Source of the DNA: Acetoanaerobium pronyense
GTDB taxonomy: Bacteria > Bacillota > Clostridia > Peptostreptococcales > Filifactoraceae
Direction: 5' to 3'
Length of the DNA stretch: 64,000 nucleotides
Assembly: GCF_017874355.1 (NCBI RefSeq)
Contig: NZ_JAGGLI010000001.1
Coordinates: forward strand, 62,001-126,000
Both the position numbers and the translations under genes were made by a program. This document shows, piece by piece, positions 18,108 to 29,750 of the stretch. The notes under the pieces are model-generated. The model had not been told where the DNA came from. It did no database searches and saw only the letters and a list, made by a program, of their open reading frames with translations. Each line of letters starts with the position of its first letter. Positions within the stretch are counted from its first letter, which is position 1.

Positions 18108-19064
18108 ATGCCAACCATAGGAATAAAAGGTATAAAAATAGGTAATGCACAAAATTTAGACGGGCTTACAGGTGCTACTGTAATTATTTGCGAACAAGGA
18201 GCAGTTGCGGGAGTAGATATAAGGGGAGGAGCTCCAGGAACTAGAGAAACAGATTTGCTTGATCCCATAAACACGGTTGATAAAGTCCATGCTGTTGTCC
18301 TTTCTGGAGGTTCAGCCTTTGGACTAGAAGCATCTTGTGGAGTTATGAAATATCTTGAAGAAAAAGGATTTGGTTTTGATGTTGGAGTTGCTAAAGTTCC
18401 TATTGTTTGTCAAGCCGTACTCTTTGATTTATATATAGGAAGTCATTTGACAAGACCGGACAAAGAAATGGGATATAGCGCCTCAATAAACGCAAATTCA
18501 GACTTTGAAGTGGGAAATATAGGAGCTGGTACAGGAGCTTCAATTGGAAAAATAAAGGGAATGGATTTTGCTATGAAATCAGGTCTTGGATATTATGAAT
18601 ATAAGGATGATACGGGACTTATCGTAGGAGCTATTGTAGCTGTTAATGCATTTGGAGATGTAATAAAAGATGGAAGCATAATTGCAGGAGCTTTAAATGA
18701 CGAGAAAGATGGGTTTGCAAATTCCTCTAAGCTTTTGTTGAATTTTCAGGAAGATAGAAAATTTTCAAATACGAATACTACAATAGGAGCTGTAATTACA
18801 AATGCTGTTTTAAATAAAAGCCAGTGCAAAAAGGTATCTCAGGTGGCTCATAATGGCTATGCAAGAGCAATATCTCCAATTCATACTTCCTTAGACGGTG
18901 ATACAATATTTACTTTATCAACTGGAGAAATAGAGTGCTCAACTGACAAGATATCTCATATAGCAAGTCTTTCAATGGAAAAAGCGATTCATAACGCAAT
19001 ATACAAATCAGGCTCTTTGGGAGATTTAAAATCATGGAGATGTTTAAATTCGAAGAAAATTTAA
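18108..19064 (+). CDS. P1/S58-family peptidase (DmpA/NylC-like)
   Basis: This family comprises Ntn-hydrolase-like aminopeptidases and amide hydrolases that self-cleave into two chains. The 318-residue product carries GAVAGVDIRGGAPGTRETDL near the N-terminus, VVLSGGSAFGLEA, GAGTGASIGK, and NTTIGAV in the second half, where cleavage before a Thr would free the nucleophile. The substrate is unknown. It starts 3 nt after birA (GGGAG 18095-18099 fits ATG 18108; ATG 18093 is an alternative that overlaps birA). Its place between vitamin genes may be incidental. Confidence 0.85.
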   Translation: MPTIGIKGIKIGNAQNLDGLTGATVIICEQGAVAGVDIRGGAPGTRETDLLDPINTVDKVHAVVLSGGSAFGLEASCGVMKYLEEKGFGFDVGVAKVPIVCQAVLFDLYIGSHLTRPDKEMGYSASINANSDFEVGNIGAGTGASIGKIKGMDFAMKSGLGYYEYKDDTGLIVGAIVAVNAFGDVIKDGSIIAGALNDEKDGFANSSKLLLNFQEDRKFSNTNTTIGAVITNAVLNKSQCKKVSQVAHNGYARAISPIHTSLDGDTIFTLSTGEIECSTDKISHIASLSMEKAIHNAIYKSGSLGDLKSWRCLNSKKI

Positions 19065-19209
19065 TGAAAACTATAGAAAAAATACAAGAATTGCAATATA
19101 ATATTTAGTTGGAAGTCGGTATTCTTTTGAAGCTGAACTTCAGTATTTTTTAATCTAATTTATTTTAATTGTCCGGCATCCATATGGAGCTGGAACGGAG
19201 GTGTACAAA

Positions 19210-19797
19210 TTGGTAGAAGTTAAGAAAAAGACTTTTTCAGTAAGACACATGGCGGTTACAGGAATGCTTGGAGCTATATCTGTAATCCTTGGTATGACTC
19301 CACTTGGGTTTATACCTGTAGGGCCTACAAATGCAACCATAATGCATATTCCAGTAATAATAGGAGCTATTGTGGAAGGCCCAATTGTAGGAATGGCGGT
19401 AGGATTAATCTTCGGGATATTCTCTTTGATTAGAAGTATAACAACGCCTACACCAGTATCATTTGTGTTTTGGAATCCCCTTGTTTCTATACTACCTAGG
19501 ATACTTATAGGACTTGTATCTTACTATGTATATAAAGGAACTTTCAAAATAACTAAAAATGAAACAGTATCATTTGGAATAACAGGAGCACTTGGAACAC
19601 TAACAAATACTCTTGGAGTATTAGGGATGGTATACATTCTTTATGCTGAAAGGTTTGTATCTGCTCTTGGTATGTCAGGTGAAAAAGCTTTTACTGTAAT
19701 AAGCTCTATTGGAATAGCCAACGGTCTTCCTGAGATGTTCGTTGCAATGCTAATAGTAACAGCAGCAGTAAAAGGGATAAAAAAGATAAAGAAATAA
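19210..19797 (+). CDS. ECF transporter S component, probably for pantothenate
   Basis: This is a 195-residue membrane protein with about six helices and the S-component layout: a short cytoplasmic start, then GMLGAISVILGMTPLGFIPV and HIPVIIGAIVEGPIVGMAVG. It would bind a vitamin and dock on a shared EcfAAT module encoded elsewhere. The next gene is coaX, so pantothenate is my first guess, but birA upstream leaves biotin possible. TTG 19210 is chosen since CGGAGG (19195-19201) lies 8 nt away. GTG 19201 is too close to that site. Confidence 0.78.
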   Translation: MVEVKKKTFSVRHMAVTGMLGAISVILGMTPLGFIPVGPTNATIMHIPVIIGAIVEGPIVGMAVGLIFGIFSLIRSITTPTPVSFVFWNPLVSILPRILIGLVSYYVYKGTFKITKNETVSFGITGALGTLTNTLGVLGMVYILYAERFVSALGMSGEKAFTVISSIGIANGLPEMFVAMLIVTAAVKGIKKIKK

Positions 19798-19857
19798 AAA
19801 TCTAAAATCAAAGATTGGTTTAGAATTTTAGAGTTTTGATTTATTTAAAATAATTTT

Positions 19858-19879
19858 AGGGAAGCCGTTGGCTTCCCTT
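19858..19879 (+). terminator. Hairpin between ECF gene and coaX
   Basis: AGGGAAGCC and GGCTTCCCT form a 9-bp stem with a GTT loop. It lacks a T run (TTAATAT follows), so it may be a weak terminator or a processing site. Confidence 0.5.
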
Positions 19880-19913
19880 AATATATACCTATAATATTTA
19901 AAGAGGTGCTGTT

Positions 19914-20684
19914 ATGTTACTTGTATTTGATGTTGGAAATACAAATATGGTTTTAGGAGCGTACAAAGGAAAAGAACTAATATCAAGCTTTAGGCTAGGA
20001 ACAGATAAAGCAAAGACCTCCGATGAATATGGAGTTATAATAAGACAGTTATTTGAATATGAAAATCTTTCTCTAAATAATGTAAGAGATGTGATAATTT
20101 CCTCAGTGGTTCCAGAGGTAATGCACTCTCTTGAAAATTTTTCCATGAAATTTTGTAATAAAGAACCTATAATTATAGGTCCAGGAGTCAAGACTGGTAT
20201 AAATATAAAATATGAAAACCCTCAACAAGTTGGGGCTGATAGGATAGTAAATGCAGTAGCAGGTTTCGAAAAGTATGGTGGTCCATTAATATTGATAGAT
20301 TTTGGAACAGCAACAACATTTTGTGCAGTTTCTTCAAAGGGAGAATATCTGGGAGGAGCAATTTCACCAGGAATAAAGATATCTAGTGAGGCTCTTTTTC
20401 AAAGAGCATCAAAGCTTCATAAGGTGGAGATTGCAAAACCAAGGGGTGTAATAGGTAAAAATACAACATGGGCTATGCAATCAGGAATAGTATTTGGATA
20501 TGCAGGCCTTGTAGACAATATAGTGAAAATGATGATTAAGGAATTAGGGGAAGAGGATGTGAAGGTAGTTGCAACAGGAGGCTTAGCCACGTTAATATGT
20601 GCAGAAACCTCAACAGTAAGCATTGTTGACAAATTCCTTACCCTTGAAGGACTTAGGATTATATACGAAAGGAATAATGGTTAA
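19914..20684 (+). CDS. coaX: Type III pantothenate kinase
   Basis: CoaX phosphorylates pantothenate, the first step of coenzyme A synthesis. The 256-residue protein shows the ASKHA phosphate motif [10 protein letters not shown] at the N-terminus, [19 protein letters not shown] and [11 protein letters not shown], all typical of the family. RBS AAAGAGGTG precedes ATG. It overlaps the dus start by 8 nt, so the two are translated together. CoA demand of the propionate pathway upstream fits the location. Confidence 0.95.
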   Translation: MLLVFDVGNTNMVLGAYKGKELISSFRLGTDKAKTSDEYGVIIRQLFEYENLSLNNVRDVIISSVVPEVMHSLENFSMKFCNKEPIIIGPGVKTGINIKYENPQQVGADRIVNAVAGFEKYGGPLILIDFGTATTFCAVSSKGEYLGGAISPGIKISSEALFQRASKLHKVEIAKPRGVIGKNTTWAMQSGIVFGYAGLVDNIVKMMIKELGEEDVKVVATGGLATLICAETSTVSIVDKFLTLEGLRIIYERNNG

Positions 20685-21654
20685 ATTGAAAATAGGAAGT
20701 TTTGTTCCCGAAGGAAAAGTATTTTTAGCTCCTATGGCTGGAGTTACAGATCTTCCCTTTAGGCTTATATGTAAAAAACATAAAGCATCCTTGCTTTATA
20801 CAGAGATGATAAACTCAAAGGCAGTTTGCTATGAAGACAAAAATACTTTTGAAATGATAAAAGTAGAAGCAGAGGAACAACCTGTGGTTGTCCAAATTTT
20901 TGGCTCTGAACCTGAATTTATGGGGGAATCAGCAAAAATATTAACATCTCTAAACAGATTTGCAATGATAGACATAAATATGGGATGTCCTGCTCCAAAA
21001 GTAATAAAAAACGGTGATGGATCAGCACTTATGAAAAATCCAGAGCTAGCAGCTGAGATAGTTAAATCAGTAAAGAAAAATACAAATCTTCCAGTTACAG
21101 TAAAAATAAGAAAAGGCTGGGATGAAAAAAATGTAAATGCAGTATCATTTGCATCTCTTATGGAAAAATCAGGAGCTGATGCAATTACAGTTCACGGAAG
21201 AACAAGAGAACAATATTATAGTGGAAAAGCAGACTGGGACATAATAAAAGAAGTAAAAAACACTTTGAATATTCCTGTTATTGCAAACGGAGATATTTTT
21301 ACATTTGAAGATGCAAAAAATATCTTGTCTCATACAAAAGCAGACGCTTTAATGATAGGTAGAGGAGCTCAAGGAAACCCATTTATTTTTAAAGAAATAT
21401 ATGATTATATAAATGAAGATAGTATAATCGAACAAATATCAGATTCCCATAAGATAAATACTGCTATTAACCACTATCATCTGGCTCTTAAGTATAAGGA
21501 TGAGCATAAAGCAGTTAGGGAGATGAGAAAACACATTGGATGGTATTTAAAGGGAATGAAAAATAGTGCCAGCTTTAAAGAGGAACTAAATCATCTTACA
21601 AATCCAGAGGAAGTCATAAATAAACTAAGAGATTATTTGGAATCCTTGACATAA
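20677..21654 (+). CDS. dus: tRNA-dihydrouridine synthase
   Basis: This is a 325-residue flavoprotein that reduces uridines in tRNA D loops. Visible family motifs are [28 protein letters not shown] with the catalytic cysteine, [28 protein letters not shown], and [13 protein letters not shown] near the FMN phosphate. The start is ATG 20677 inside the coaX end; the frame is open further upstream but only within coaX. Confidence 0.95.
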   Translation: MVKLKIGSFVPEGKVFLAPMAGVTDLPFRLICKKHKASLLYTEMINSKAVCYEDKNTFEMIKVEAEEQPVVVQIFGSEPEFMGESAKILTSLNRFAMIDINMGCPAPKVIKNGDGSALMKNPELAAEIVKSVKKNTNLPVTVKIRKGWDEKNVNAVSFASLMEKSGADAITVHGRTREQYYSGKADWDIIKEVKNTLNIPVIANGDIFTFEDAKNILSHTKADALMIGRGAQGNPFIFKEIYDYINEDSIIEQISDSHKINTAINHYHLALKYKDEHKAVREMRKHIGWYLKGMKNSASFKEELNHLTNPEEVINKLRDYLESLT

Positions 21655-21674
21655 AAGGTGGCGTATTATATAAT
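21646..21674 (+). promoter_or_regulatory. Sigma-A promoter of greA-lysS
   Basis: A perfect TTGACA (21646-21651) and a perfect TATAAT (21669-21674) are separated by 17 nt. The -35 box overlaps the last codons of dus. Confidence 0.88.
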
Positions 21675-21732
21675 CAGTGCCATATATTTATGCAAATACA
21701 GCCAATATGGCTAATAAAATAAAGGGGAGTTA

Positions 21733-23761
<2,029 letters not shown>

Positions 23762-23795
23762 TTAAATATTGTTACTACTAAAAAGAATTTTATAA

Positions 23796-23845
23796 AAAAC
23801 TGGGGCATGTAATAGATGAAAAATCTACTAAATGCCCCAGTTTTT
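23796..23845. terminator. Bidirectional terminator between lysS and tmcAL
   Basis: ACTGGGGCAT and ATGCCCCAGT form the stem, flanked by A and T runs on both sides, so it can stop transcription from either strand between the convergent genes. Confidence 0.9.
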
Positions 23846-23886
23846 ATTGCATAAATTTTGAAAATAAAAGCTTTTATCTATGTTTT

Positions 23887-25146
23887 TCAAACTGTATATA
23901 TAGGTGATTGTAAGAAATCTGTATCTAAGCTATCTAAATTGCTGTTATAGACTAAATTATATATTCTTGTTGATAATGTATCGTATTTAAAAATCATGCG
24001 CTCAGAGTCATATATCGGCTTATAAGATGCCACCTTGTTTATAATTGGAGCATTAGCATTTTGAGAAATTTGTTTTAATATCTCTCGTCCTTTTTGGTTA
24101 AAAGAAAGGACTCTAAAATAAGGAGCAGGAGATTTATCATTAATTAATATCTCCATATCTTTCTTTTGTATTCCAAGAAGTATATTAAATAAAATTCTTC
24201 TTAACCTTGTAAGAGTATATCGTTTGGTTTTTAGTGAAAAAATAAACTCATTAAAATCCTCCGATTTAAGGGCTAGGCTATAAATCCTGTTTTCAAGTCC
24301 TTCTTCAATTTCATATATACTCTTTAAATTTTCCTTAGATTTGATAATTTCAAAGCGTATTAGATTAAAAAAATTCTCATCAAAGATTGGGTTAATACCC
24401 CTTTTCATCAGGCTATATAATATTGAAGATGTTTGATGAGGCATAAAATTATCGATATAAGACAAATTTTTGTTTTCATTTCCCAAACTTATTTGATGTT
24501 GATTGGATTTTTGGTTTTTTATAAACTCTCTTATAGCAGTTGCGCTTGATATTTTCCCTTCAAGGGTAAGACTGTTGTATTCACTCCCTGTCCTTTGAAT
24601 GGAAAGGGGTTTTATGGAGCTATTTAAGTTTATTAGCTGCTTAACATATTCTATGCCTAAGATATCGTTAGAGGTAGAAGATAGGTTAGTTATCCCTAAG
24701 CTTTTAAGAGCCTCTTCTCTTGCTTTAGGATATGATATACCAAGCTGAAGCTTGTCTTTGAGGATAGCTTTAAAATTTTCGGATTCAAATGATAGAGCTT
24801 TTGCTACAGAGTAAATGTTTTCAATGGAATTGCTTTCACTTCCAAATACAATATAATCTATTACTCCTGTCTTTTCTAAGGTTGAAATGCTACCTTTAGC
24901 AAAAATCTCGGCCGATTGGGAAGAAAAAACAACGGGAAGCTCTAAAACAAGGTCCACTCCACACTCCACAGCTATACTGGCTCTAGACCATTTGTCTATA
25001 AGAGCAGGACCGCCTCTTTGTACAAAGTTTCCACTCATTACTCCCACAACATGGGTTGCACCTGTAAGTTTTTTAGCCTCTTTAATATGATGAAGATGTC
25101 CATTATGAAATGGATTATATTCGACAATTATACCTAATGTAGTCAT
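23887..25146 (-). CDS. tmcAL: tRNA(Met) cytidine acetate ligase TmcAL
   Basis: This enzyme activates acetate with ATP and acetylates the wobble cytidine of elongator tRNA(Met). The 419-residue protein starts with the nucleotidyltransferase signature GIIVEYNPFHNGHLHH (HNGH is the HxGH motif), then GVMSGNFVQRGGPALIDKW and ELPVVFSSQSAEIFA, as in YlbM/TmcAL. It lies 3 nt after an unrecognised gene on the same strand and should be cotranscribed with it. Confidence 0.93.
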   Translation of the reverse strand: MTTLGIIVEYNPFHNGHLHHIKEAKKLTGATHVVGVMSGNFVQRGGPALIDKWSRASIAVECGVDLVLELPVVFSSQSAEIFAKGSISTLEKTGVIDYIVFGSESNSIENIYSVAKALSFESENFKAILKDKLQLGISYPKAREEALKSLGITNLSSTSNDILGIEYVKQLINLNSSIKPLSIQRTGSEYNSLTLEGKISSATAIREFIKNQKSNQHQISLGNENKNLSYIDNFMPHQTSSILYSLMKRGINPIFDENFFNLIRFEIIKSKENLKSIYEIEEGLENRIYSLALKSEDFNEFIFSLKTKRYTLTRLRRILFNILLGIQKKDMEILINDKSPAPYFRVLSFNQKGREILKQISQNANAPIINKVASYKPIYDSERMIFKYDTLSTRIYNLVYNSNLDSLDTDFLQSPIYTV

Positions 25147-25149
25147 TTA

Positions 25150-25710
25150 TTATACTCCCTTAAAGCCATCGTAAATTTTTCTTATAATTCCTTTTTCTGG
25201 GTCTAAAAGAAGCTTCATATGATGGGGACTTTTTTTAGAAGTAAGAAGAAATTTTTCTTTATTTAAGGACATATGATAATTTCTATCTGTTGTTATCCCA
25301 AGATTTGAAAGAGGTCTATTGTGAGATGTTACTATTTTTGCAACCCTAAAATGCTTATCGGTTTTAGCCTTTTTGTCTACATCTTTCATATAGTCTATGG
25401 CTATATTATATTTTTTTATTATATCTTCAATAAAATTAAGGATAGCATCATCCTCTTTATCATAATCTATATTTTCATTCCCCATAGGTGATTCATGAAG
25501 CTGAAAATCATGTTGCTCTTTTAGTTTTTCACCCAAACTATCATAAAAGAGATCGTTGGAAAGCCAAAAATTATCAGAAAAATTTGAAGGATTATTGGTA
25601 AGGGCAGTTATTGGATTGGGCTTCTCTACAGAATCTATACCGCCTATAACCGTCTGTCTCATTACGACAATATTGCTTACCCTACTTCTGTTTACAGGAG
25701 AAACTTTCAT
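25150..25710 (-). CDS. Hypothetical protein, 186 residues, paired with tmcAL
   Basis: I do not recognise this protein. It has no signal peptide or membrane helix. The N-terminal 60 residues are Ser/Asn-rich with little predicted structure. The middle is acidic (NIDYDKEDDAILNFIEDIIKK), and the C-terminal third is basic with histidines (KKSPHHMKLLLDPEKG). RBS AAAGAGGTGA precedes ATG on the minus strand, and the stop is 3 nt before tmcAL, so it is certainly expressed with it. Base composition matches its neighbours. Function unknown. Confidence 0.75.
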   Translation of the reverse strand: MKVSPVNRSRVSNIVVMRQTVIGGIDSVEKPNPITALTNNPSNFSDNFWLSNDLFYDSLGEKLKEQHDFQLHESPMGNENIDYDKEDDAILNFIEDIIKKYNIAIDYMKDVDKKAKTDKHFRVAKIVTSHNRPLSNLGITTDRNYHMSLNKEKFLLTSKKSPHHMKLLLDPEKGIIRKIYDGFKGV

Positions 25711-25921
25711 AAAATCACCTCTTTTAAATACAATGTTTTAAAATTTATAAATGGAAAAATTATATTTTTTATACTTCTTATATCGTATTATAAAGGAGTA
25801 TTCATTAATAAATAATTCTAATGAATTACTACTTATAATATAGTATACTTTAAAAGTGGTTTTTTAAACAAATCATTTCAGTTCTAAAAAGATTTAATAG
25901 TTTTGAAAGGATGATTAATTA

Positions 25922-26635
25922 GTGGAAAAAGAATTTTTAAGACTAGGACTTTTAATAGGAGAAGAAAACCTTGATAAGCTTAAAAACAGTCATGTAGCCG
26001 TCTTTGGAATAGGTGGAGTTGGAAGCTATGCTGCTGAGGCCCTTGTAAGAAGCTCGATAGGCGAAATTACATTAGTGGATTTTGATGATGTTGATATATC
26101 CAATTTAAATAGACAGATTCCAGCCCTACAGTCGACAGTGGGTAAATTAAAGGTAGAGGTAATGGCTGAAAGAATCAAAGAAATAAATCCAAATATAAAA
26201 GTGCATTCTATAAAAAAGAAATATCTTCCTGAAAATAGGGACGAATTTTTTTCTGTAAAATATGATTACATAGTGGATGCGATAGATATAATTACATCCA
26301 AAATAGATCTTATAATAAAAGCTAAAGAGACAAATACTCCTATAATAAGCTCTATGGGTATGGGAAATAAAATGGATCCAACTAAAATTAAAATAGTTGA
26401 TATAAAAAAAACATCAGTATGCCCACTTGCTAAAGTAATGAGGAAAGAATTAAAAAATAGAAAAGTAGATAAACTTCTTTGTGTATACTCTGATGAAAAA
26501 CCAATCAAGCCAGTAATATCAATGAGTAATGAAAGTAAAAGAGAAATCCCAGGCTCCACTGGATTTGTACCTTCAGTATCAGGATTATTTATGGCCTCAA
26601 GGGTGGTTAGGGATATTATTGAGTGGAAGGAATAG
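25922..26635 (+). CDS. tcdA: tRNA threonylcarbamoyladenosine dehydratase
   Basis: This 237-residue E1/ThiF-like enzyme cyclises t6A37 to ct6A in tRNA. It has the nucleotide-binding glycine loop VFGIGGVGSYAAEAL and DFDDVDISNLNRQ. Later come MGNKMDPTKIKIVDIKKTSVCPLA, with a cysteine typical of TcdA, and the final PGSTGFVPSVSGL. GTG start 25922 is 11 nt after GAAAGG. Family is clear; TcdA over other ThiF-like members is likely. Confidence 0.9.
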   Translation: MEKEFLRLGLLIGEENLDKLKNSHVAVFGIGGVGSYAAEALVRSSIGEITLVDFDDVDISNLNRQIPALQSTVGKLKVEVMAERIKEINPNIKVHSIKKKYLPENRDEFFSVKYDYIVDAIDIITSKIDLIIKAKETNTPIISSMGMGNKMDPTKIKIVDIKKTSVCPLAKVMRKELKNRKVDKLLCVYSDEKPIKPVISMSNESKREIPGSTGFVPSVSGLFMASRVVRDIIEWKE

Positions 26636-26710
26636 TAGTATTTTAAGATAATAAGCAATGGATTGATTGAAATAAAAAAGTGTTTAGTATGATTAAATAG
26701 GAGATAAACT

Positions 26711-28027
26711 ATGGATATATTCTTTGTTTTTTTTGTTTCGTTTATTCTTTTGCTTGCTGGGGTATATAAGGGTATTTTTATAGCCTATCCTCTTTTTTTT
26801 GTTTTTATTTTGTTTGTAATATTAGCATATAAGAAAGGCATAAGGACTAATACTATATTTGAATTCTTAAAAAAAGGAGTTAAAGTTTCATTTGTAGTAT
26901 TTCAGGTTCTTTTACTTATTGGAGGACTAACCGGTAGCTGGATGTCATCCGGTACTGTTGGGGGGCTTGTTTATTATGGAATAACATATCTAAATCCCAC
27001 TTTTTTTGCAATGTATGCATTTCTAATTTGTTCATTTGTTTCCTTTTTATTAGGCTCTTCTTTTGGAACTGTAGGAACGATAGGTATTGCATTGATGGTT
27101 ATAACAAGAAGTGCAGACGGGAATATACCTCTTATAGCAGGAGCTATAATAGCAGGGGCCTATGTGGGAGATAGAAATTCACCTATGTCTTCAAGTGCTC
27201 TTCTCGTATCAACTATTACTAATACTGATATATTTACAAATATATCCAATATGTTTAAATCCTCTTTAATACCGTTTTTAATAGCTTCCATTGGCTTCGC
27301 AATACTATCATTGAGTTATCCCATGAATTTCAAGGAATCCTCTATAACTTATGAAATTTTATCAACCTATACTATAAACTGGATAACCCTTCTTCCTGCG
27401 TTAATAATAATCTTGAGTGTAAGATTTAAAATAAAAGTAAAAAAAGCTATAATACTTAGTCTACTATCAGCAGGAGTGATATCTATATTAATACAACAAA
27501 ACTCTCCTTATGAGTTTATAAGGCATGTTGTCTTTGGGTATTCTCTTGAACCTCAAAATCCTTTAGCCACTATAATAAGCGGCGGAGGAATGACTTCCAT
27601 GATAAAAATAATAACTGTAATAATAATCTCATCTTCCATAGCTTCTATTATTGAGGCAATTAAAATAACTGAAATTATAAATAAATATACCTATAAAGCT
27701 AAGAGCGAAAGGGGAGTATTTTTATATACAGTAATAATAAGTTTTTTTTCTGCGGCATTTGGATGTAGCCAAGTAATCGCAGTGATGCTTACTCACCTTC
27801 TTGGAAAAGATATGTATAAGAAAAACGAAATCTCAAATGAAATACTGGCCCTTAATATAGAAAATACTGCAATTGTTATAGCGCCTCTTATTCCTTGGAA
27901 TATTGCAGTGCTTGCTCCCCTGCTTCTTTTAGAAGCCTCTCCATTATCGATATTCTACGCTCTGTACCTATATATACTGCCTGCATATAGGCTTTTGGTC
28001 CCGTATAAAGGGAAAATAATGCCTTAA
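26711..28027 (+). CDS. NhaC-family Na+/H+ antiporter
   Basis: This is a 438-residue membrane protein with about 11-12 helices. The sequence GGLTGSWMSSGTVGGLVYYG, the SSFGTVGTIGIALM segment and AGAYVGDRNSPMSSSALLVS with its charged helix are typical of NhaC. Substrate could be Na+/H+ or a substrate/Na+ exchange, since some NhaC members carry organic acids. In a cell that pumps Na+ by decarboxylation, a Na+ antiporter makes sense. It stands alone. Confidence 0.85.
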   Translation: MDIFFVFFVSFILLLAGVYKGIFIAYPLFFVFILFVILAYKKGIRTNTIFEFLKKGVKVSFVVFQVLLLIGGLTGSWMSSGTVGGLVYYGITYLNPTFFAMYAFLICSFVSFLLGSSFGTVGTIGIALMVITRSADGNIPLIAGAIIAGAYVGDRNSPMSSSALLVSTITNTDIFTNISNMFKSSLIPFLIASIGFAILSLSYPMNFKESSITYEILSTYTINWITLLPALIIILSVRFKIKVKKAIILSLLSAGVISILIQQNSPYEFIRHVVFGYSLEPQNPLATIISGGGMTSMIKIITVIIISSSIASIIEAIKITEIINKYTYKAKSERGVFLYTVIISFFSAAFGCSQVIAVMLTHLLGKDMYKKNEISNEILALNIENTAIVIAPLIPWNIAVLAPLLLLEASPLSIFYALYLYILPAYRLLVPYKGKIMP

Positions 28028-28151
28028 AGGACCTTTTTTCTAAAATTAACGCAATTTTTAGAAATGTCATGGTAAAATATATTTATTATTAAAGCGCGCA
28101 GTTAAATTATAATTACTGCATAATGCCATGATTTAGATGGGGGAGGATCTC

Positions 28152-29738
28152 ATGAAACTATATGAAGACAATAATGTAGAGGTAACTTTAGATGAACAAA
28201 ATGGAGTATTTCTTTTAGTGAAAAATAATGAAATTTCAATGAATTATTTTCAAGATGTGAGTAAGAAAATTCCGAGGGTAAAGGTTACAGATTTTATGGG
28301 TCTTAAGAAAGCGTTTGATATTACTGGAGTAATCTCAAAAATAGGCGAGTATAAGGATATGATAGAGTTTCATCCATCAGCGGATGAAATGAGTGGGCAT
28401 GTTACAATTAATTGTACATCAGAAGAGATAAGGAATTACGGAGAAGATAGTATTAAAGCCGATATAATAAGAATACTTGAAGAAAAAGGGGTTACAGAAG
28501 GGGTTAATCTTGAAGATTTAGAAGAAGAAATGTATTTAAGTGATAAGATTTTAGTCTGTCAGGGAATAAAGCCTGTGGATGGAGTAGATGCTAAAATAAA
28601 ATACTTTGAGTTTAGCGAAAAAAAGCCAAAAATAAAAAGTGATGGAAAAGTCGATAATTACGACATGAATCTCATAGATCCAGTACAAAAAGGTGGCTGG
28701 CTTGGAGAAAAGATTTTAGCAACAGAAGGAAAAGAAGGAAGAAATATCTTTGGAAAAACAATTCCTGCAAAGCCTGGTAGAGACTATATGCTAAAATATG
28801 ACAAAAAATCCGTTTTAGAAATGCCAGAAGGGAATAAAATAATACTTACTGCAAAATATGATGGAGCAGTCAAGGTTCAAGAAGGAAAAATAGGGGTCGA
28901 CAATCATCTTATGATTGATGGTAATGTGGATTTTAAGACAGGAAATATAAATTTCGATGGGTTTGTAACCATAAATGGTATAGTAGAGGATTTATTTTCT
29001 GTAGTTGCAACAAAGGACATAATAATAAAAGGCCCTATAGGTATAGGCGCTGTAGGAGTTATTCAGTCTTTAGAGGGAAATGTATCGGTACTTGGGGGGA
29101 TAAATGGAAAGTACAAAGGTAAAATTCTTGCAGGGAAAAATGTATATATTAAATATGTCAACGAAGCTGAAATAGAAGCTGAAGGAGATATTAACATAGG
29201 CCTCTATGCTTTTGAAAGTACTTTAAAGGGAGAAAAAATAGTTCTTTCTCCTGAAAAGGGAAGGATAGTTGGAGGTAAGATTGAAGCTAAGCACCTAGTT
29301 GTTGCTAATACATTAGGTAATGCAATGGAAAAGGCAACAAAAATAAAGGTTTTGGGTTTTGATAGAAACCAGATAAAAGTTGAGCTTGAGTCTATAAAGT
29401 TTGAATTCAACGAAACGATTTTTAAAGCAAATAGACTTAAGAGACAGCTTGAAATAATGGAGATTAATAAGGATACCCTTAGTGAAAAAGATTTGTTTGC
29501 ATATAAAGGAATGCTTCTAACCTATGAGTCGATATTAGATGAAATTAATATGCTAAATTCAAAGTTCAAGCAAGTAGAGGAAAAACTTAGAACTAAGGGT
29601 GAAGGAGAAGTGAAAATCCTAAAGAGTGCATATCCAAAGACTATTCTTGAAATAAAAAATCTGCAAAAGATTGTAAAATCTGTGATTACAGGTTCATTTT
29701 ATGTCAAGGACAACGCCCTTCATCTTTCAGATGTTTAA
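28152..29738 (+). CDS. FapA-family (DUF342) protein
   Basis: This 528-residue soluble protein belongs to the FapA/DUF342 family. The N-terminal third has a mixed fold, the middle has repeated short beta segments of a right-handed helix (GNVDFKTGNINFDGFVTING, then VKDI-like turns), and residues about 410-500 are a coiled coil. FapA proteins in other species are linked to flagellar or polar signalling and to sporulation, but the role is not settled. ATG 28152 follows GGGGGAGG; ATG 28137 lacks a site. The next gene starts 12 nt downstream and is presumably a partner. Confidence 0.8.
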   Translation: MKLYEDNNVEVTLDEQNGVFLLVKNNEISMNYFQDVSKKIPRVKVTDFMGLKKAFDITGVISKIGEYKDMIEFHPSADEMSGHVTINCTSEEIRNYGEDSIKADIIRILEEKGVTEGVNLEDLEEEMYLSDKILVCQGIKPVDGVDAKIKYFEFSEKKPKIKSDGKVDNYDMNLIDPVQKGGWLGEKILATEGKEGRNIFGKTIPAKPGRDYMLKYDKKSVLEMPEGNKIILTAKYDGAVKVQEGKIGVDNHLMIDGNVDFKTGNINFDGFVTINGIVEDLFSVVATKDIIIKGPIGIGAVGVIQSLEGNVSVLGGINGKYKGKILAGKNVYIKYVNEAEIEAEGDINIGLYAFESTLKGEKIVLSPEKGRIVGGKIEAKHLVVANTLGNAMEKATKIKVLGFDRNQIKVELESIKFEFNETIFKANRLKRQLEIMEINKDTLSEKDLFAYKGMLLTYESILDEINMLNSKFKQVEEKLRTKGEGEVKILKSAYPKTILEIKNLQKIVKSVITGSFYVKDNALHLSDV

Positions 29739-29750
29739 AGGAGGATATAG

